NCBI RefSeq assembly: GCF_000812565.1
Contig: NZ_JTAM01000024.1
Coordinates: 1 to 64,000 of the forward strand
Direction: 5' to 3'
Length of the DNA stretch: 64,000 nt
DNA from: Flammeovirga sp. OC4
GTDB taxonomy: Bacteria > Bacteroidota > Bacteroidia > Cytophagales > Flammeovirgaceae
Part shown: positions 20,401-31,087 of the stretch, piece by piece
Layout of the letters: each line of letters starts with the position of its first letter
Position numbering within the stretch: the first letter of the stretch is position 1
Notes under the pieces: model-generated
Databases searched by the model: none
Told to the model about the DNA's origin: nothing
Seen by the model: the letters and a program-made list of their open reading frames with translations, nothing else
Program-made: the position numbers and the translations under genes

Positions 20401-23400
20401 AATCTTGGACGTACTAACAGGATATACGTATACATGGTCTCTTAATAATATTACAAATGGTACACTGACAGGAACAGCTTTTGGTAATCAGGACACTGGT
20501 TTTAAGTTGACAAATGTGACATTCAATGATAATCAAGAAACCGTTACTGCCGACGTTGATGTAGAAGTTCAGACAGCTTCTTGTGGATTAGTGACGCATA
20601 CCATTCCTGTTACCATCAATAAAATTCCAGATGTCATCAACCAAAGCAATATTGCACTTTGTGCTTTTGACTTAGAAACCAATGTTCAAGCCATTACTGC
20701 AAATGCAGGAACTGATGTGATCACAGGAGCAACTTATAGCTATACAGTCAATACAACTGACGGTGTGATTACTACTTCTCAAAATGGTAGCGATAATTCT
20801 GGTTTGGTGTTTACCTCTATTGATTTTAATGGAAATAATACAACGATCAGTGGTACTATAGATGTAGAAGTAACTTTACCCCAATGTGGTACGGCAACGA
20901 ATAGCATTCCATTTGTGATTTATAGAAAACCTGATCAACTTACTCTAACAGCAATTGATTTGTGTGCTGAAAATGGTTTAGCTTCGATTACAGCAGTCAC
21001 TGCCAATACAGATTTCTTTGCAGGCTATACTTTTGATTGGACACTTACCGTGAATTCGGGGGGTACAATGGGTATGACCACCAACGGTAATAATGATAGC
21101 GGAGTAGATTTCACTTCAATAACTTTTAATGCCAATTCAGAAGTCATCACAGCCACATTGGATTTGGAGGTTGTTGGTTTGGACGCAAGTTGTGGAAACA
21201 CAGTGAGTATTCCGGTCAATGTTTATAGAATCCCTGATGTATTTGCCAACCTTACGGACTTTGAAACTTGTATTCTAAAAGGAACTACTACTGTAGATGT
21301 CGTGGGTACATCAACGGAAGATTATCCAAATATGACCTTCACTTGGACAGAAAAAGTAGCTCCAAGTAACGGTAGTACTATCACTTTAGATCCTTACGGA
21401 ACGGACGGTGAAGCCTTACGTTTTATCAATGTTGATTTCGGTAATGGAGAATCAGAAATCACAGGAACAATCACACTAACGGTCAATAATCCTGCAGGAG
21501 GTTGTGCTACTACTAAAGATTTTAATTACACCATACACCGTCTTCCTGACGGTTTGCAGATTGGAGATCAATTACTTTGTGCATTGAATGGTGACACCAA
21601 TATTCAATTACAAAGCTTAAATACAGAGATTGTAGACAATTACGCTTACCAATGGAGTATCAGTAACTTTACAGGAGGTACAGCTACGGTTTCTTCTACT
21701 GCTGTTGGTGTTGGATCAGATGGATCTGATTTATACCTCAACGATATTAATTTCAATACAGGTTCATCAACGCTTACTGCAACAATTAGAGGTACTGTAA
21801 TTGGAATGGACAACAGTTGTGCAGGAGCGACAAAAGATATTACGGTCACTGTTCATCGTATTCCAGATGCCTTCAGGTTAACGGACCAGTCATTCTGTTT
21901 GCAAAATGGTGCAGTGACAGAGACATTAGCTTCTCCAGAAACAGATGTGATTACAGGGTATACGTATACTTGGACACACAGTGTTACCGGTGGTACAATT
22001 ACTACTTCAACAACAGGTACGAATAATTCAGGTTTAGACCTTACCAACGTTGCTTTTGATCCTTCAGCGACTCAGATTACAGGAACTGTCACCCTTACAA
22101 TAGCAGGTATTGATGGTAGTTGTGGCACCAACTCTCACTCATTTAACCTTACAATCAACCGACTACCAGATAATTTAAGTACTACAGCGGTCAACCTTTG
22201 TCAACTGGATGGCGATTCAGACGTAAATGTTTTCAATCCAAACGCTGTTTCAGTAGGTACTTTTGCCTATGTATGGGAATGGGAATCTATCTCAGGAGGA
22301 ACAGTTACATTGAGTGGCTATGGCAATAATAATTCAGGTTTAGAATTCGATAATATTACTTTCTCAGGAAGCTCAAATATCATTCAAGGTACTTTAAAGA
22401 CAACTGTCAATAATGTAGATGCTTCTTGTAGCCCTACTCCGATTTACACTACGGTAGAAATACATAGAGTTCCTGATCTGACAGGGCATACAGGGCCTAT
22501 TGAGTTTTGTGCCTATCAAGGCGATACAGATCAGTTGGTTTTAAATGAAATTGCTCAAGCAATCAACGGTTATGATTTCAATTGGAGTATTGATAATATC
22601 AGCAATGGTACTATTGTTTTAGATCCTAGCGGAAATAATAACAGTCAGTTAGAGTTTGATGATATCACTTTTGATGCCGGTGAGGTCTTGATTAGTGGAG
22701 ATTTATTGTTGGAAGTGAATAATGTAGATGCATCATGTGGTACTATTTCACAAACGGTGCCTTTCTCTATTCACCTTCTTCCTGATGTATTAAAACTGAC
22801 TGGCTACAGTATTTCCCTTTGTTCAAATGCTACAGTTCCATCTCTAATAATTGACAATGGAAATGACACTGCACTCAATGGATATACTTATAATTGGAGT
22901 TTCCAAACGGCTCCTTCAGGAGGTACATTTGATTTACCTACGACAGCTCAACATACCAAAGCAGATCAATCTGACCTTAATTTTTACAATATCAACTTTG
23001 ATGCAAGTAGTACTGTCATCAATGCAGTGATTCGTTTGACGGTAACAGGGCTATCGACAACTTGTGGCTTCACGGAGAAACTGATTCCTGTAGTGATTGA
23101 CTTGGAAGCCGATGACCTTAATCTCGTAGATCAAGTGGTTTGTGCTGAAGAGGGTGAAACTAATGTAATGGGTTATGCTGAAGATCTTAATCTATTTGCA
23201 GGTGTGACTTCTGCATGGACGATTTCGAATGTGTCAGGTGGTACTATTTCAGGCATTACACAATACGGCAATCTTAATTCGGGAGTATTATTTGATCAAG
23301 TCAACTTCGATGCTGATTCTGAACAAATCACTGGTGAATTGACTTTAGTTCAGATGACACCAAACTGTACAGATAAAACAGAAACCATCGATTTCACTAT

Positions 23401-26400
23401 CAATAGAACCTTCGACCTTGGAAGCTATACTTCTATTGAACTTTGTACAACGGATAATGATACAAACACCACTCAGATTTTTGCTCCTATTAGTGATAAC
23501 TTCCCAACAATCACTTACACTTGGGCGAAAAATGGAACCTTTACAGATGGTGATTTCGATTTAGTACCTTCTGCCAATAACACTGGACTTTCAATTCAAA
23601 ATATTCAGTTTGACGATGGAAAATCGATCATCACAGGTTCGGTTACTTTAACAGTCACAACACCTGATTGTGGTGTAATCACTCAAGATATCCCTGTTAA
23701 TGTCACTAGAAAAGTAGAATTGGCAGATGTTACATTAAATGATCTTTGTGTAACGGAAAACTCTTCAGGACATATTTTACATAATGAGGTTTTAGAAAAT
23801 ATAGCAGGATTTAGCTACGATTGGAATGTAGTGACTGCAACCGTAAATGGAGGTACTTTTGATTTGGATATTTCAGGTAATAATAACTCCTTATTGACTG
23901 TCAACAACGTTGTATTTGATAATAACTCCATCGAAATCACAGCCGATATTACTTTAAGTGTAAGCGGTTCTTGTGATAACAGCACAGTTACAAAACAAAT
24001 TAGAATCCAACGTATTCCTGACCTTACAACGCTGACAGATGTTGTGATTTGTGCTTTGCAAGACACCGATGGAGAAACGATTGTCATTGAAAATACAGAA
24101 GATTTTGGAAGTGGTGTCACTTACAATTGGAGTATTGCTACTGGAACGCTATCAGGTGGAACAGTCACTTTAGTACCAAGTACCACAAACAACAATTCTG
24201 GTTTAGTGCTAGATGATATTCACTTTGATGATAGTATTGATCCTTCTTCCTCTTCTATTTCCTTTACGGTAGATTTAGAAGTCACAGGACTTTGTCAAAC
24301 CTTGAATCAGTCTTTCACCGTACAGATTGACCGTGCAGTGGACATGAGTATTTTCCCTGCCTCTATCACAGAATGTCAATTGGATGAAGCCACTGATGTA
24401 GAAGTAATCGCCGTAGCCACAGAAACGATTGATAACTTTAATTACACATGGAGTATCGTTTCTATCAGTGGAGGTACTTTCAGCTTAGATCCTCAAGGAA
24501 CGGACGCTTCAGGGTTACAATTGGATGCCATTCAATTTGATGATTCAACGACTCCTAGTTCAGCGACAATCAATGCGGTGATTAGAGTACAAAACACCAA
24601 CGGTTGTGCGATTGATTCTAAAGATATTCCGGTGACTATCAACCGACTTCCTTCTATCAATGATGTGGTTTCCATTGAAACTTGTGTGGAAGAAAGTGCT
24701 TCGGGTGTATTGTTGATCGATCAAGCTTTTGAAGAAATAGATGGCTATGTATATTCATGGTCTTATGATAATACGACATTTACAGGTGGTACTGCAGACT
24801 TTGCAGGAGTCAATACAGATGGATCAGGTTTGGAACTGACATCGATTACATTTGATGCCAATAGTGCTACAGTTTCAGGAATCGTTACAGTCAATGTTTC
24901 CAACTCTTGTGGTATTGGTGACAAAGACATTCCATTTACTTTACATCGTATTCCTAATACCGCCTCAATCACCTTAAATACAGCTTGTGCACCTTCAAAT
25001 AATGGCACAGCCACTTTATTCAACGGACTTTCAGAAACACTTACGGATTGGACTTTTGAATGGGATTTAATTGAAGGTTCAGTTAGTGGTGGTTCATTGA
25101 CTTTAAATAATACAACCACTCAAAGTAATGAAGCATTAAGGGCTGAGAATATTAATTTCGATGCCAACGAAAAAACCATCACAGGTAATATTACTTTAAT
25201 TATCACATCGACATCATGTAATGATCAATCGATCACACTTCCATTTACCATCAACAGAGAAATTGATTTGGATGCAATCACGCTCAATGAACTTTGTGTG
25301 GTACAAGGAAGTACATTGCAGATCTTGAATGCTGAATCTACTGAAACACTTGACGGTTATGCTTACAATTGGACTAACCTTAATATCACAAGTGTAGGTA
25401 GCTTTACAGTTGATTCTGACGGAAATAATAATTCAAGGTTATTGGCAAATGATATTACATTTGATGCCAACTCTTTAGTGATCAATGCCGAAATCACATT
25501 GGATGTTACAGGAAGCTGTAATACTGCTTCAAGAACAATTCCGATTACTATTAATAGAATTCCTGACCTTTCGAGCATCAGTAATCAATTCCTTTGTTTG
25601 GTTCAAAATACCACTGACGAGATTTTGGTCACTGCCTCTACAGAGACCTTAGGAACAATCGATTATACATGGACGATTGATGCTTCAACCTTAACAGGTG
25701 GTTCGGCTACTTTACAAGCCTATGGAAATAATAATTCAGGAGTAAGGCTTCAAACGGTCACTTTCGATACTAATTCTGATGAAATCACCTTCACAGTTGA
25801 TGTCTCATTAAGCAATGCTTGTCAAGGAAGCACTACTTCATTTGATGTGACGATCAACAGACAAGTTGACTTCTCTTTATTCCCAGATACTATAGAGGAA
25901 TGTTTGATAGACAATAGCACAGGCATTACGGTAATCGATCCTCAAACGGAACAAATCAATAATATCACTTTTGATTATGAAATCGTCACGGGGTCATTAA
26001 ATGGCGGTAGCTTTACTTTAGAAATAAGCGGTGCTGACAACTCAGGATTGATCTTGAATGACATTCAGTTTGACAATACTTCTGATCAGATTCAAGCTAA
26101 TGTAAGGGTATTTAATGAAGCAGGTTGTTCATTGGATGATAAAACCATCGCGGTGACAATCCGAAGAATGGCAGATCAAACGACATTAACAGGGGTAAAT
26201 TTGTGTGTTGAGAATAATGCTACAAATACTGAAGCCATCGCTGAAAATGAGTTTGCGATTGACAACATGGTCTACAGTTATCAAATCATTAATGTAAATG
26301 GTGGGCAGATTCCTTCTTTTACTCAAAGTGGCAATAATAATTCTCAGTTGGTATTAGATCAAGTGATTTTTGATACGGATCAAACGAACATTACTGCTGA

Positions 26401-29400
26401 CATCGTACTCACAGTCAACAACTCTTGTGATGCGACTCCTGTCACAATTCCTTTAACTCTTGAAAGAACCGTAGACTTATCGTCTATTACACTCAATGAA
26501 CTTTGTGCTACTGATGAAGATGGAAGCACGATAGAACTATATGCAGAAAGCACTGAAAACCTTCCTACTTGGTCATACACTTGGACTTTGCTATCCAGTA
26601 CCGTAACTGGTGGTTCATTTACACTGACACCAAAAGGAAATCAAAATAGCGGTCTTGATGTATCCGCAATCAACTTTGATGAAGGAAGCAATGAAATCAC
26701 AGCTTCAGTAAACCTGACTTTAACAGGTAGCTGTAACGATGCCACTCAAACGCTTCCGATTACGATTAGAAGAAATGTAGACCTCCAAAGTATCACACTC
26801 AATGAACTTTGTGTGATTCAAGGAAGCACTGCACAAATTTTAAATCCAGAGGCAACAGAGACTATTGCTGGTTATACTTATAATTGGACAAACCTTACAA
26901 TCACCGACGGAGGTAGCTTTACAGTCTCATTTGATGGTAATAATAATTCTAGATTGCTGGCGAATGACATTACCTTTGATGCCAACTCTTTAGTCATCAA
27001 TGCTGAAATCACATTGGATGTCACAGGAAGTTGTAATACGGCTTCAAGAGTGATTCCAATTATCATCAATAGAATTCCTGACTTGTCGGTAATCAGTAAT
27101 CAAGTACGTTGTTTAATCCAAAATACGACAGACGAAACATTGATTACAGCCTCTACAGAAACTTGGGGCACGATCGATTATTCTTGGACGATTGATGCAT
27201 CAACCTTGACGGGTGGTACAGCAACTTTGGAAGCTTATGGAAATAATAACTCAGGCGTAAATCTTCAAACAGTCACTTTTGATGAGGGATCTGATGTGAT
27301 TACATTCACTGTCAATGTCACATTAAGCAATGCTTGTCAAGGAAGCAACACTTCATTTGATGTGACGATCAACAGACAAGTCGATTTCTCATTATTCCCA
27401 GATACAATTGATGAATGTTTGGTGGACAATAGTACAGGCATTACAGTAATCGATCCTCAAACGGAACAAATCAACAATATCACTTTTGATTATGAAATCG
27501 TCACGGGGTCATTAAATGGCGGTAGCTTTACCTTAGAAACAAGCGGTGCTGATGATTCAGGACTGATCTTAAATGCTATTCAGTTTGATGACACATCTGA
27601 TGAGATTCAAGCCAATGTAAGGGTATTTAATGAGTCAGGTTGTTCATTGGATGAAAAAATCATCGCAGTGACAATTCAAAGGGTTGCTGATCAAACTACA
27701 TTGACAGGAGTAGTTTTATGTTTGACAAACAATGCGACAAATATTGAAGCAATTGAGGAAAATGAATTTGCGATTGACAATATGGTTTTCAACTATCAAA
27801 TCATCAATATCAATGGCGGACAGATTCCATCCTTTACACAAAGTGGCAACAACAATTCTCAGTTGGTATTAGATCAAGTTATTTTTGATACGGATCAAAC
27901 CAACATCACAGCAGATATCGTACTCACAGTCAACAACTCATGTGACGCGACTCCTGACACAATTCCTCTGACAATTAATAGATCAGTAGATGTGGCTTCT
28001 ATTGATTTGAATGAATTGTGTGCTTTTGATGAAGACGGTAGCACCCTGGAATTGTGGGCAGGGAATAGTGAAAACCTTCCAGCATGGACTTACACTTGGA
28101 TTCTTTTGGATGGAACAACAGGAGGTTCTTTTGATTTATCTACAAAAGGAAATCAAGGAAGTGGGTTGGATGTTTCAGCCATTAATTTTGATGATGGAAG
28201 CGATGTCATTACAGGTTCAGTGACATTAAATACGACCGGAAGTTGTAATAATATCGTTCAGACCTTTACAATTACAATCAGAAGAAATGTAGACCTTTCG
28301 AGCATCACTGATTATGAAAATTGTGTGGATGGTTTAGAAGACCTGGAACTTTATACTTCCAACGATGAAGAACTAGCTTCTATCGATCACACTTGGACTT
28401 CATCTGTCACTGGCGGTTCATTTACATTAGTTCCAACAGGAAATAATAACGCAGGTCTTACTTTGGAAGACATCACATTTGATAATAACAGCTATGCCAT
28501 TACAGGTACGTTGACCATCAATCAAACGGGTTCTTGTGACGAGAGAAGTCAAACCGTCGATATCAATCTTTATAGAGCACCTGAATTTACGAATAGTGAT
28601 ACTTTGGTATTCTGTCAAGATGAAATCAATACTATTGAAGGAATTTCTTCTGATGCAGGCGTATTTAATATCAGATGGGAAGTGGCTTCTATTGATGGGG
28701 CAAGTGCATCGGGTATTAATAAAATCAATGCTTATAACAATTCAACTTCAAATACACTGACCAATGTACAGATGACGAAAGATGATTTCGACGCTTCATC
28801 TGGATTGATCACGGTTACTTTCAACCTTATCACGAGCAATTCACTTTACAGCAGTTGTGAAAGTACTCAAGAGGTTGTAGTTCAATTTACTCGTATTCCT
28901 GAAATCACGATTCCTGATGCAGAAGCAGAGGGCTGTTCGGCTGTTCCGGTAGTGCTTATGCCTTTTGGAGATGAAGACTTCTCAGAAGATTATAACTATG
29001 AATGGAATTTGGATGTTGCTTCATTGGTTGGAACTTCAGCGGATGGATCTACAAGAATCCAAGGTTTAGTACAAAGCTTTACTGGTCAAAACTTATCGAT
29101 CACGCTTGAGGATACGGATTATAATAATGTCAATACACAACAGATCAATTTTGATGTGACATTGACGGTAACCAATAAAGTAAATGCAACTTGTAGCAAT
29201 GCAGGAAGTACAAAGACTTTCAGTTTTACCATTCACCGATCTCCTTTAGTAGGTCTTCCTACAGATACATTGGCCGTTTGTGAAGCTGAAACGATTTCAA
29301 TTCAGTCGTCTTATGATGAACAAAGCAATATTGATTACAGTTGGGAAATCTTGAATGTGGTAGGTGGTCAGCTGTCCAATGATGGTGTGAATCAATACAG

Positions 29401-31057
29401 CATTAATGTTCACTCTCCTGTTTTTGATAACGATGCGTATGATATTTACGCAGACGTTGTTTTAACGACAGTCAATAAACTGGTTCCAGATGTTTGTCCG
29501 GGTATTGATACCGCAAAAGTACATTTCCAAAGAACACCCACTTCGAATTTTACTATTCAAAATACGGTGGGATGTGCTCAGCAAGTGTTAGCCTTGGATG
29601 CTTCAACATCTGGTATTCCAAACGGAGAAAATACGTACGAATGGGATTTCAATTACAATGGTACTTTCTCAGCTGATTCTTCCTCTACCCTTCCAACAAT
29701 GGATAAAATTTACGAAGGAGAAGGAACCTATACGATTGCTTTAAGAATCACATCTGTTCTAGGATGTACGAGTAGTATTTATTCTGAATCAATCACAATT
29801 TACCCAAGCCCTGTAGCCAACTTTGACATTCCTGATCTGATCTGTTTGGATCAAGAATTTGAAGCGAACAACAATGGTTCAACAGCAGGAAATCCTGATG
29901 GAGAAATCACTTGGGAATGGTATATGGATTACGGTGGAAACAACACCATCTCTCAGGGAAGTAATTCATCAATCAATTACAGCTATCCTCAAACGGGTAA
30001 CTATCAAATTGCTTTAGTGATCACGAACAGTTCAGGTTGTCAAGATGTAATGATCAAAGAAATTGATGTCATAGGACTTCCTGAAACGACTTTTGATCCA
30101 TTAGTCTATATATGTGAAGGTGAAACTGCTACACTTAGTATTTCAGGGGGTGAATCATGGGAATGGTCAACTGGAGAAACAGCTTCAACGATCAATGTTA
30201 CTCCAACTGAATCTCAGAAATACGGAGTGAAGAGTTTCAATCAATTGGGCTGTTTCAAAACAGATTCAATTGAAGTAATCGTTCTTCCAAACGGATCAGG
30301 AAGTTCGGAAGTGACAGCTTGTGATTTTGCAGAAGTGACCCTTTCAACCATCATTGATGACCCTGCCGTAGTAAAAGGTATAGAATGGAGCACGGGGGAA
30401 ACTACCTCTTCTATTGTAGTCACTGAAGCAGGAACATTCACTTATACCTTATTAGTACAAAGTGAACCAAATGCTAATCCATGTACTTATTCGCATAGTA
30501 TCACAGTCAATAGAGATCCAATTCCAGGTACGCTTCTTCCATCAGATACTACGTTCTGTTTTGAAGACGATGCAAGAATTGAATTAGTAGCTACTAAAGA
30601 TCCAAATGTTGTTGTGGTATGGGAAGATACAGAGGAAACAACGCCAACAGTAACAAGAGGTGAAGAGGGTGTTTATGCTGTAAAAATCATGGATACTTCA
30701 AGAGAAACGGCATGTTTTGAAGAGTACGAAATCAATGTCGTGGAATTATGTCCTCCTAGAATTTCAGCACCAACAGGCTTTACGCCAAATGGTGATGGCT
30801 TGAACGATACCTTCTACATTGAAGCTTCCGATTTATTCAATATCACTTTGACGATTTATAACCGTTGGGGAGAAATTATTTTCTACAGAGAATATGCGGA
30901 TGAATATGAGCTCAAAGACCCTAAAAAAGGTTGGGATGGTACGTATAGAGGCCGAAAAGTTTCTATTGGTGATTATGTGTACACATTGACTTATGAAAGT
31001 GAATTATACCCTGGTGAGAAGTTTAGAAAAGATAGCGGCATTTCGGTGATTTATTAA
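17417..31057 (+). CDS. Giant SprB-like repeat adhesin with gliding-motility C-terminal domain
   Basis: A 4546-aa secreted protein. It has a signal peptide (ending DAKAQ), a short unique N-terminus, then about 37 tandem repeats of roughly 100 aa (residues about 250-4040). Each repeat has a Cys near its start (as in VELCATQNE), a central Y-x-W strand, an N-N-S-G-L motif followed by a D/N-rich FD turn, a second Cys near its end and an I-x-R-x-P-D linker, so the Cys may pair. Two PKD-like domains follow (about 4040-4210), then Ig-like segments rich in WSTGET, and a C-terminal CHU_C/type B T9SS sorting domain (about 4449-4546: FTPNGDGLNDTFYI, IYNRWGEIIF, GWDGTYRG, GDYVYTLTY). With the adjacent PorP/SprF it is probably a cell-surface adhesin for gliding or attachment. 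Confidence 0.9.
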   Translation: MKRYLLSIFVICVTSLLFINDAKAQPPIELDDILLCGKTNNGNVDYELPGYNGNGYNNDEKSYNFLWTMTVVEGEIEVKNGETTSSVKIQFKKQIGGFAIAKLKIEVWEDGCSENSGSNSGVPTGCYNVKEIYVGFYVAQAFGLSVLEDPIDQCAPATQTINAGFDNLPIDVSFDPQWNLESTTGLTATKVTDLTNQINQATTNKETDLPITVENIDFEPTANTATITLTATSACGGTSATSDPIVLTFYRTPEIAVGALTEVCATNGQNLGQVIAETTDPFTYAWDIGGASSGTVNLTGGSFTFNTSGTNNSGLVVTDVQFDPDVLQMSATFDISASGALGGCGGATDQIVVTFINSALKTVTSPFCSLQNGGNFTVANENTASYGYDYQWSINSITAGANVDLVAFGNDNSGLRLDNIVFNGDESVINLTLDLTVSGLNTTCNTQSYNVVINRTPPQLSESDITFCALDGSSGNAGVAEDTSPINGYTYTWSKVGTPANGDYDIIPSANGTGFTIDNVAFNNKEETITGVARLDITGLDPTCGDSFIEINITINRLPSAQGLTSIVLCADQNGSYNVIPANDPQDVVNGQTYNWSYTLDDPSLGSLTLSPTTNLDQSGLDFNNVTFNGSNTSLTGLVHLQVTGSICGATTTDIPFTIYRRPSVLDITSVELCATQNESLLEIITAHTDNFSGYDFNWTVGAINGGNTTPIIYGNNNSGVRFQDVVFDPNSQQITTTLDLVINGLASDCGNTMSIPVTIDRNPDVLANLTDFTTCQLDLATPGIFVVTPYTEDFPTIEYDWINKTETGGTTTLTKTGNDFSGLRLDDVDFDNGSSVINGSIEVTVTGAGAGCTATTQTLNYTIYRIPDGLQFTAPQACVTNGQNNVILIPANTEIVSDFNYTWQLLSINNGTADFSGIDATDNSGLSVSNIAFNTNQSQITATIRASVTNVDGSCNASSVDFTVTLDRTPQVTNIDAQTYCFVEGVIDQEVSPEILDVLTGYTYTWSLNNITNGTLTGTAFGNQDTGFKLTNVTFNDNQETVTADVDVEVQTASCGLVTHTIPVTINKIPDVINQSNIALCAFDLETNVQAITANAGTDVITGATYSYTVNTTDGVITTSQNGSDNSGLVFTSIDFNGNNTTISGTIDVEVTLPQCGTATNSIPFVIYRKPDQLTLTAIDLCAENGLASITAVTANTDFFAGYTFDWTLTVNSGGTMGMTTNGNNDSGVDFTSITFNANSEVITATLDLEVVGLDASCGNTVSIPVNVYRIPDVFANLTDFETCILKGTTTVDVVGTSTEDYPNMTFTWTEKVAPSNGSTITLDPYGTDGEALRFINVDFGNGESEITGTITLTVNNPAGGCATTKDFNYTIHRLPDGLQIGDQLLCALNGDTNIQLQSLNTEIVDNYAYQWSISNFTGGTATVSSTAVGVGSDGSDLYLNDINFNTGSSTLTATIRGTVIGMDNSCAGATKDITVTVHRIPDAFRLTDQSFCLQNGAVTETLASPETDVITGYTYTWTHSVTGGTITTSTTGTNNSGLDLTNVAFDPSATQITGTVTLTIAGIDGSCGTNSHSFNLTINRLPDNLSTTAVNLCQLDGDSDVNVFNPNAVSVGTFAYVWEWESISGGTVTLSGYGNNNSGLEFDNITFSGSSNIIQGTLKTTVNNVDASCSPTPIYTTVEIHRVPDLTGHTGPIEFCAYQGDTDQLVLNEIAQAINGYDFNWSIDNISNGTIVLDPSGNNNSQLEFDDITFDAGEVLISGDLLLEVNNVDASCGTISQTVPFSIHLLPDVLKLTGYSISLCSNATVPSLIIDNGNDTALNGYTYNWSFQTAPSGGTFDLPTTAQHTKADQSDLNFYNINFDASSTVINAVIRLTVTGLSTTCGFTEKLIPVVIDLEADDLNLVDQVVCAEEGETNVMGYAEDLNLFAGVTSAWTISNVSGGTISGITQYGNLNSGVLFDQVNFDADSEQITGELTLVQMTPNCTDKTETIDFTINRTFDLGSYTSIELCTTDNDTNTTQIFAPISDNFPTITYTWAKNGTFTDGDFDLVPSANNTGLSIQNIQFDDGKSIITGSVTLTVTTPDCGVITQDIPVNVTRKVELADVTLNDLCVTENSSGHILHNEVLENIAGFSYDWNVVTATVNGGTFDLDISGNNNSLLTVNNVVFDNNSIEITADITLSVSGSCDNSTVTKQIRIQRIPDLTTLTDVVICALQDTDGETIVIENTEDFGSGVTYNWSIATGTLSGGTVTLVPSTTNNNSGLVLDDIHFDDSIDPSSSSISFTVDLEVTGLCQTLNQSFTVQIDRAVDMSIFPASITECQLDEATDVEVIAVATETIDNFNYTWSIVSISGGTFSLDPQGTDASGLQLDAIQFDDSTTPSSATINAVIRVQNTNGCAIDSKDIPVTINRLPSINDVVSIETCVEESASGVLLIDQAFEEIDGYVYSWSYDNTTFTGGTADFAGVNTDGSGLELTSITFDANSATVSGIVTVNVSNSCGIGDKDIPFTLHRIPNTASITLNTACAPSNNGTATLFNGLSETLTDWTFEWDLIEGSVSGGSLTLNNTTTQSNEALRAENINFDANEKTITGNITLIITSTSCNDQSITLPFTINREIDLDAITLNELCVVQGSTLQILNAESTETLDGYAYNWTNLNITSVGSFTVDSDGNNNSRLLANDITFDANSLVINAEITLDVTGSCNTASRTIPITINRIPDLSSISNQFLCLVQNTTDEILVTASTETLGTIDYTWTIDASTLTGGSATLQAYGNNNSGVRLQTVTFDTNSDEITFTVDVSLSNACQGSTTSFDVTINRQVDFSLFPDTIEECLIDNSTGITVIDPQTEQINNITFDYEIVTGSLNGGSFTLEISGADNSGLILNDIQFDNTSDQIQANVRVFNEAGCSLDDKTIAVTIRRMADQTTLTGVNLCVENNATNTEAIAENEFAIDNMVYSYQIINVNGGQIPSFTQSGNNNSQLVLDQVIFDTDQTNITADIVLTVNNSCDATPVTIPLTLERTVDLSSITLNELCATDEDGSTIELYAESTENLPTWSYTWTLLSSTVTGGSFTLTPKGNQNSGLDVSAINFDEGSNEITASVNLTLTGSCNDATQTLPITIRRNVDLQSITLNELCVIQGSTAQILNPEATETIAGYTYNWTNLTITDGGSFTVSFDGNNNSRLLANDITFDANSLVINAEITLDVTGSCNTASRVIPIIINRIPDLSVISNQVRCLIQNTTDETLITASTETWGTIDYSWTIDASTLTGGTATLEAYGNNNSGVNLQTVTFDEGSDVITFTVNVTLSNACQGSNTSFDVTINRQVDFSLFPDTIDECLVDNSTGITVIDPQTEQINNITFDYEIVTGSLNGGSFTLETSGADDSGLILNAIQFDDTSDEIQANVRVFNESGCSLDEKIIAVTIQRVADQTTLTGVVLCLTNNATNIEAIEENEFAIDNMVFNYQIININGGQIPSFTQSGNNNSQLVLDQVIFDTDQTNITADIVLTVNNSCDATPDTIPLTINRSVDVASIDLNELCAFDEDGSTLELWAGNSENLPAWTYTWILLDGTTGGSFDLSTKGNQGSGLDVSAINFDDGSDVITGSVTLNTTGSCNNIVQTFTITIRRNVDLSSITDYENCVDGLEDLELYTSNDEELASIDHTWTSSVTGGSFTLVPTGNNNAGLTLEDITFDNNSYAITGTLTINQTGSCDERSQTVDINLYRAPEFTNSDTLVFCQDEINTIEGISSDAGVFNIRWEVASIDGASASGINKINAYNNSTSNTLTNVQMTKDDFDASSGLITVTFNLITSNSLYSSCESTQEVVVQFTRIPEITIPDAEAEGCSAVPVVLMPFGDEDFSEDYNYEWNLDVASLVGTSADGSTRIQGLVQSFTGQNLSITLEDTDYNNVNTQQINFDVTLTVTNKVNATCSNAGSTKTFSFTIHRSPLVGLPTDTLAVCEAETISIQSSYDEQSNIDYSWEILNVVGGQLSNDGVNQYSINVHSPVFDNDAYDIYADVVLTTVNKLVPDVCPGIDTAKVHFQRTPTSNFTIQNTVGCAQQVLALDASTSGIPNGENTYEWDFNYNGTFSADSSSTLPTMDKIYEGEGTYTIALRITSVLGCTSSIYSESITIYPSPVANFDIPDLICLDQEFEANNNGSTAGNPDGEITWEWYMDYGGNNTISQGSNSSINYSYPQTGNYQIALVITNSSGCQDVMIKEIDVIGLPETTFDPLVYICEGETATLSISGGESWEWSTGETASTINVTPTESQKYGVKSFNQLGCFKTDSIEVIVLPNGSGSSEVTACDFAEVTLSTIIDDPAVVKGIEWSTGETTSSIVVTEAGTFTYTLLVQSEPNANPCTYSHSITVNRDPIPGTLLPSDTTFCFEDDARIELVATKDPNVVVVWEDTEETTPTVTRGEEGVYAVKIMDTSRETACFEEYEINVVELCPPRISAPTGFTPNGDGLNDTFYIEASDLFNITLTIYNRWGEIIFYREYADEYELKDPKKGWDGTYRGRKVSIGDYVYTLTYESELYPGEKFRKDSGISVIY
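25259..28285 (+). repeat. 1.5-kb tandem segmental duplication inside the adhesin gene
   Basis: A block of five protein repeats (25259-26773) is repeated directly as 26774-28285. Landmarks recur at an offset of 1515 bp: CTCAATGAACTTTGTGTG at 25283 and 26798, and the LNELCA segments near 26492 and 28007. The third repeat of each block (starting QVDFSLFPDTI) is nearly identical in protein and DNA, while flanking repeats elsewhere are far more diverged. This is a recent multi-repeat duplication. Confidence 0.85.
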
Positions 31058-31087
31058 TCTCTCATTTAAATCCTGCTCTTCAACGCA

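Noticed and set aside
21817-22047. Overlapping frames in both strands within the adhesin gene
   Set aside because: Shadow frames of the repeat coding sequence, without signal, start site or family match.
17417-31057. CRISPR-like or satellite array suggested by many regular repeats
   Set aside because: The period (about 300 bp) codes for protein in one uninterrupted frame with conserved residues; no short direct repeats with unique spacers.
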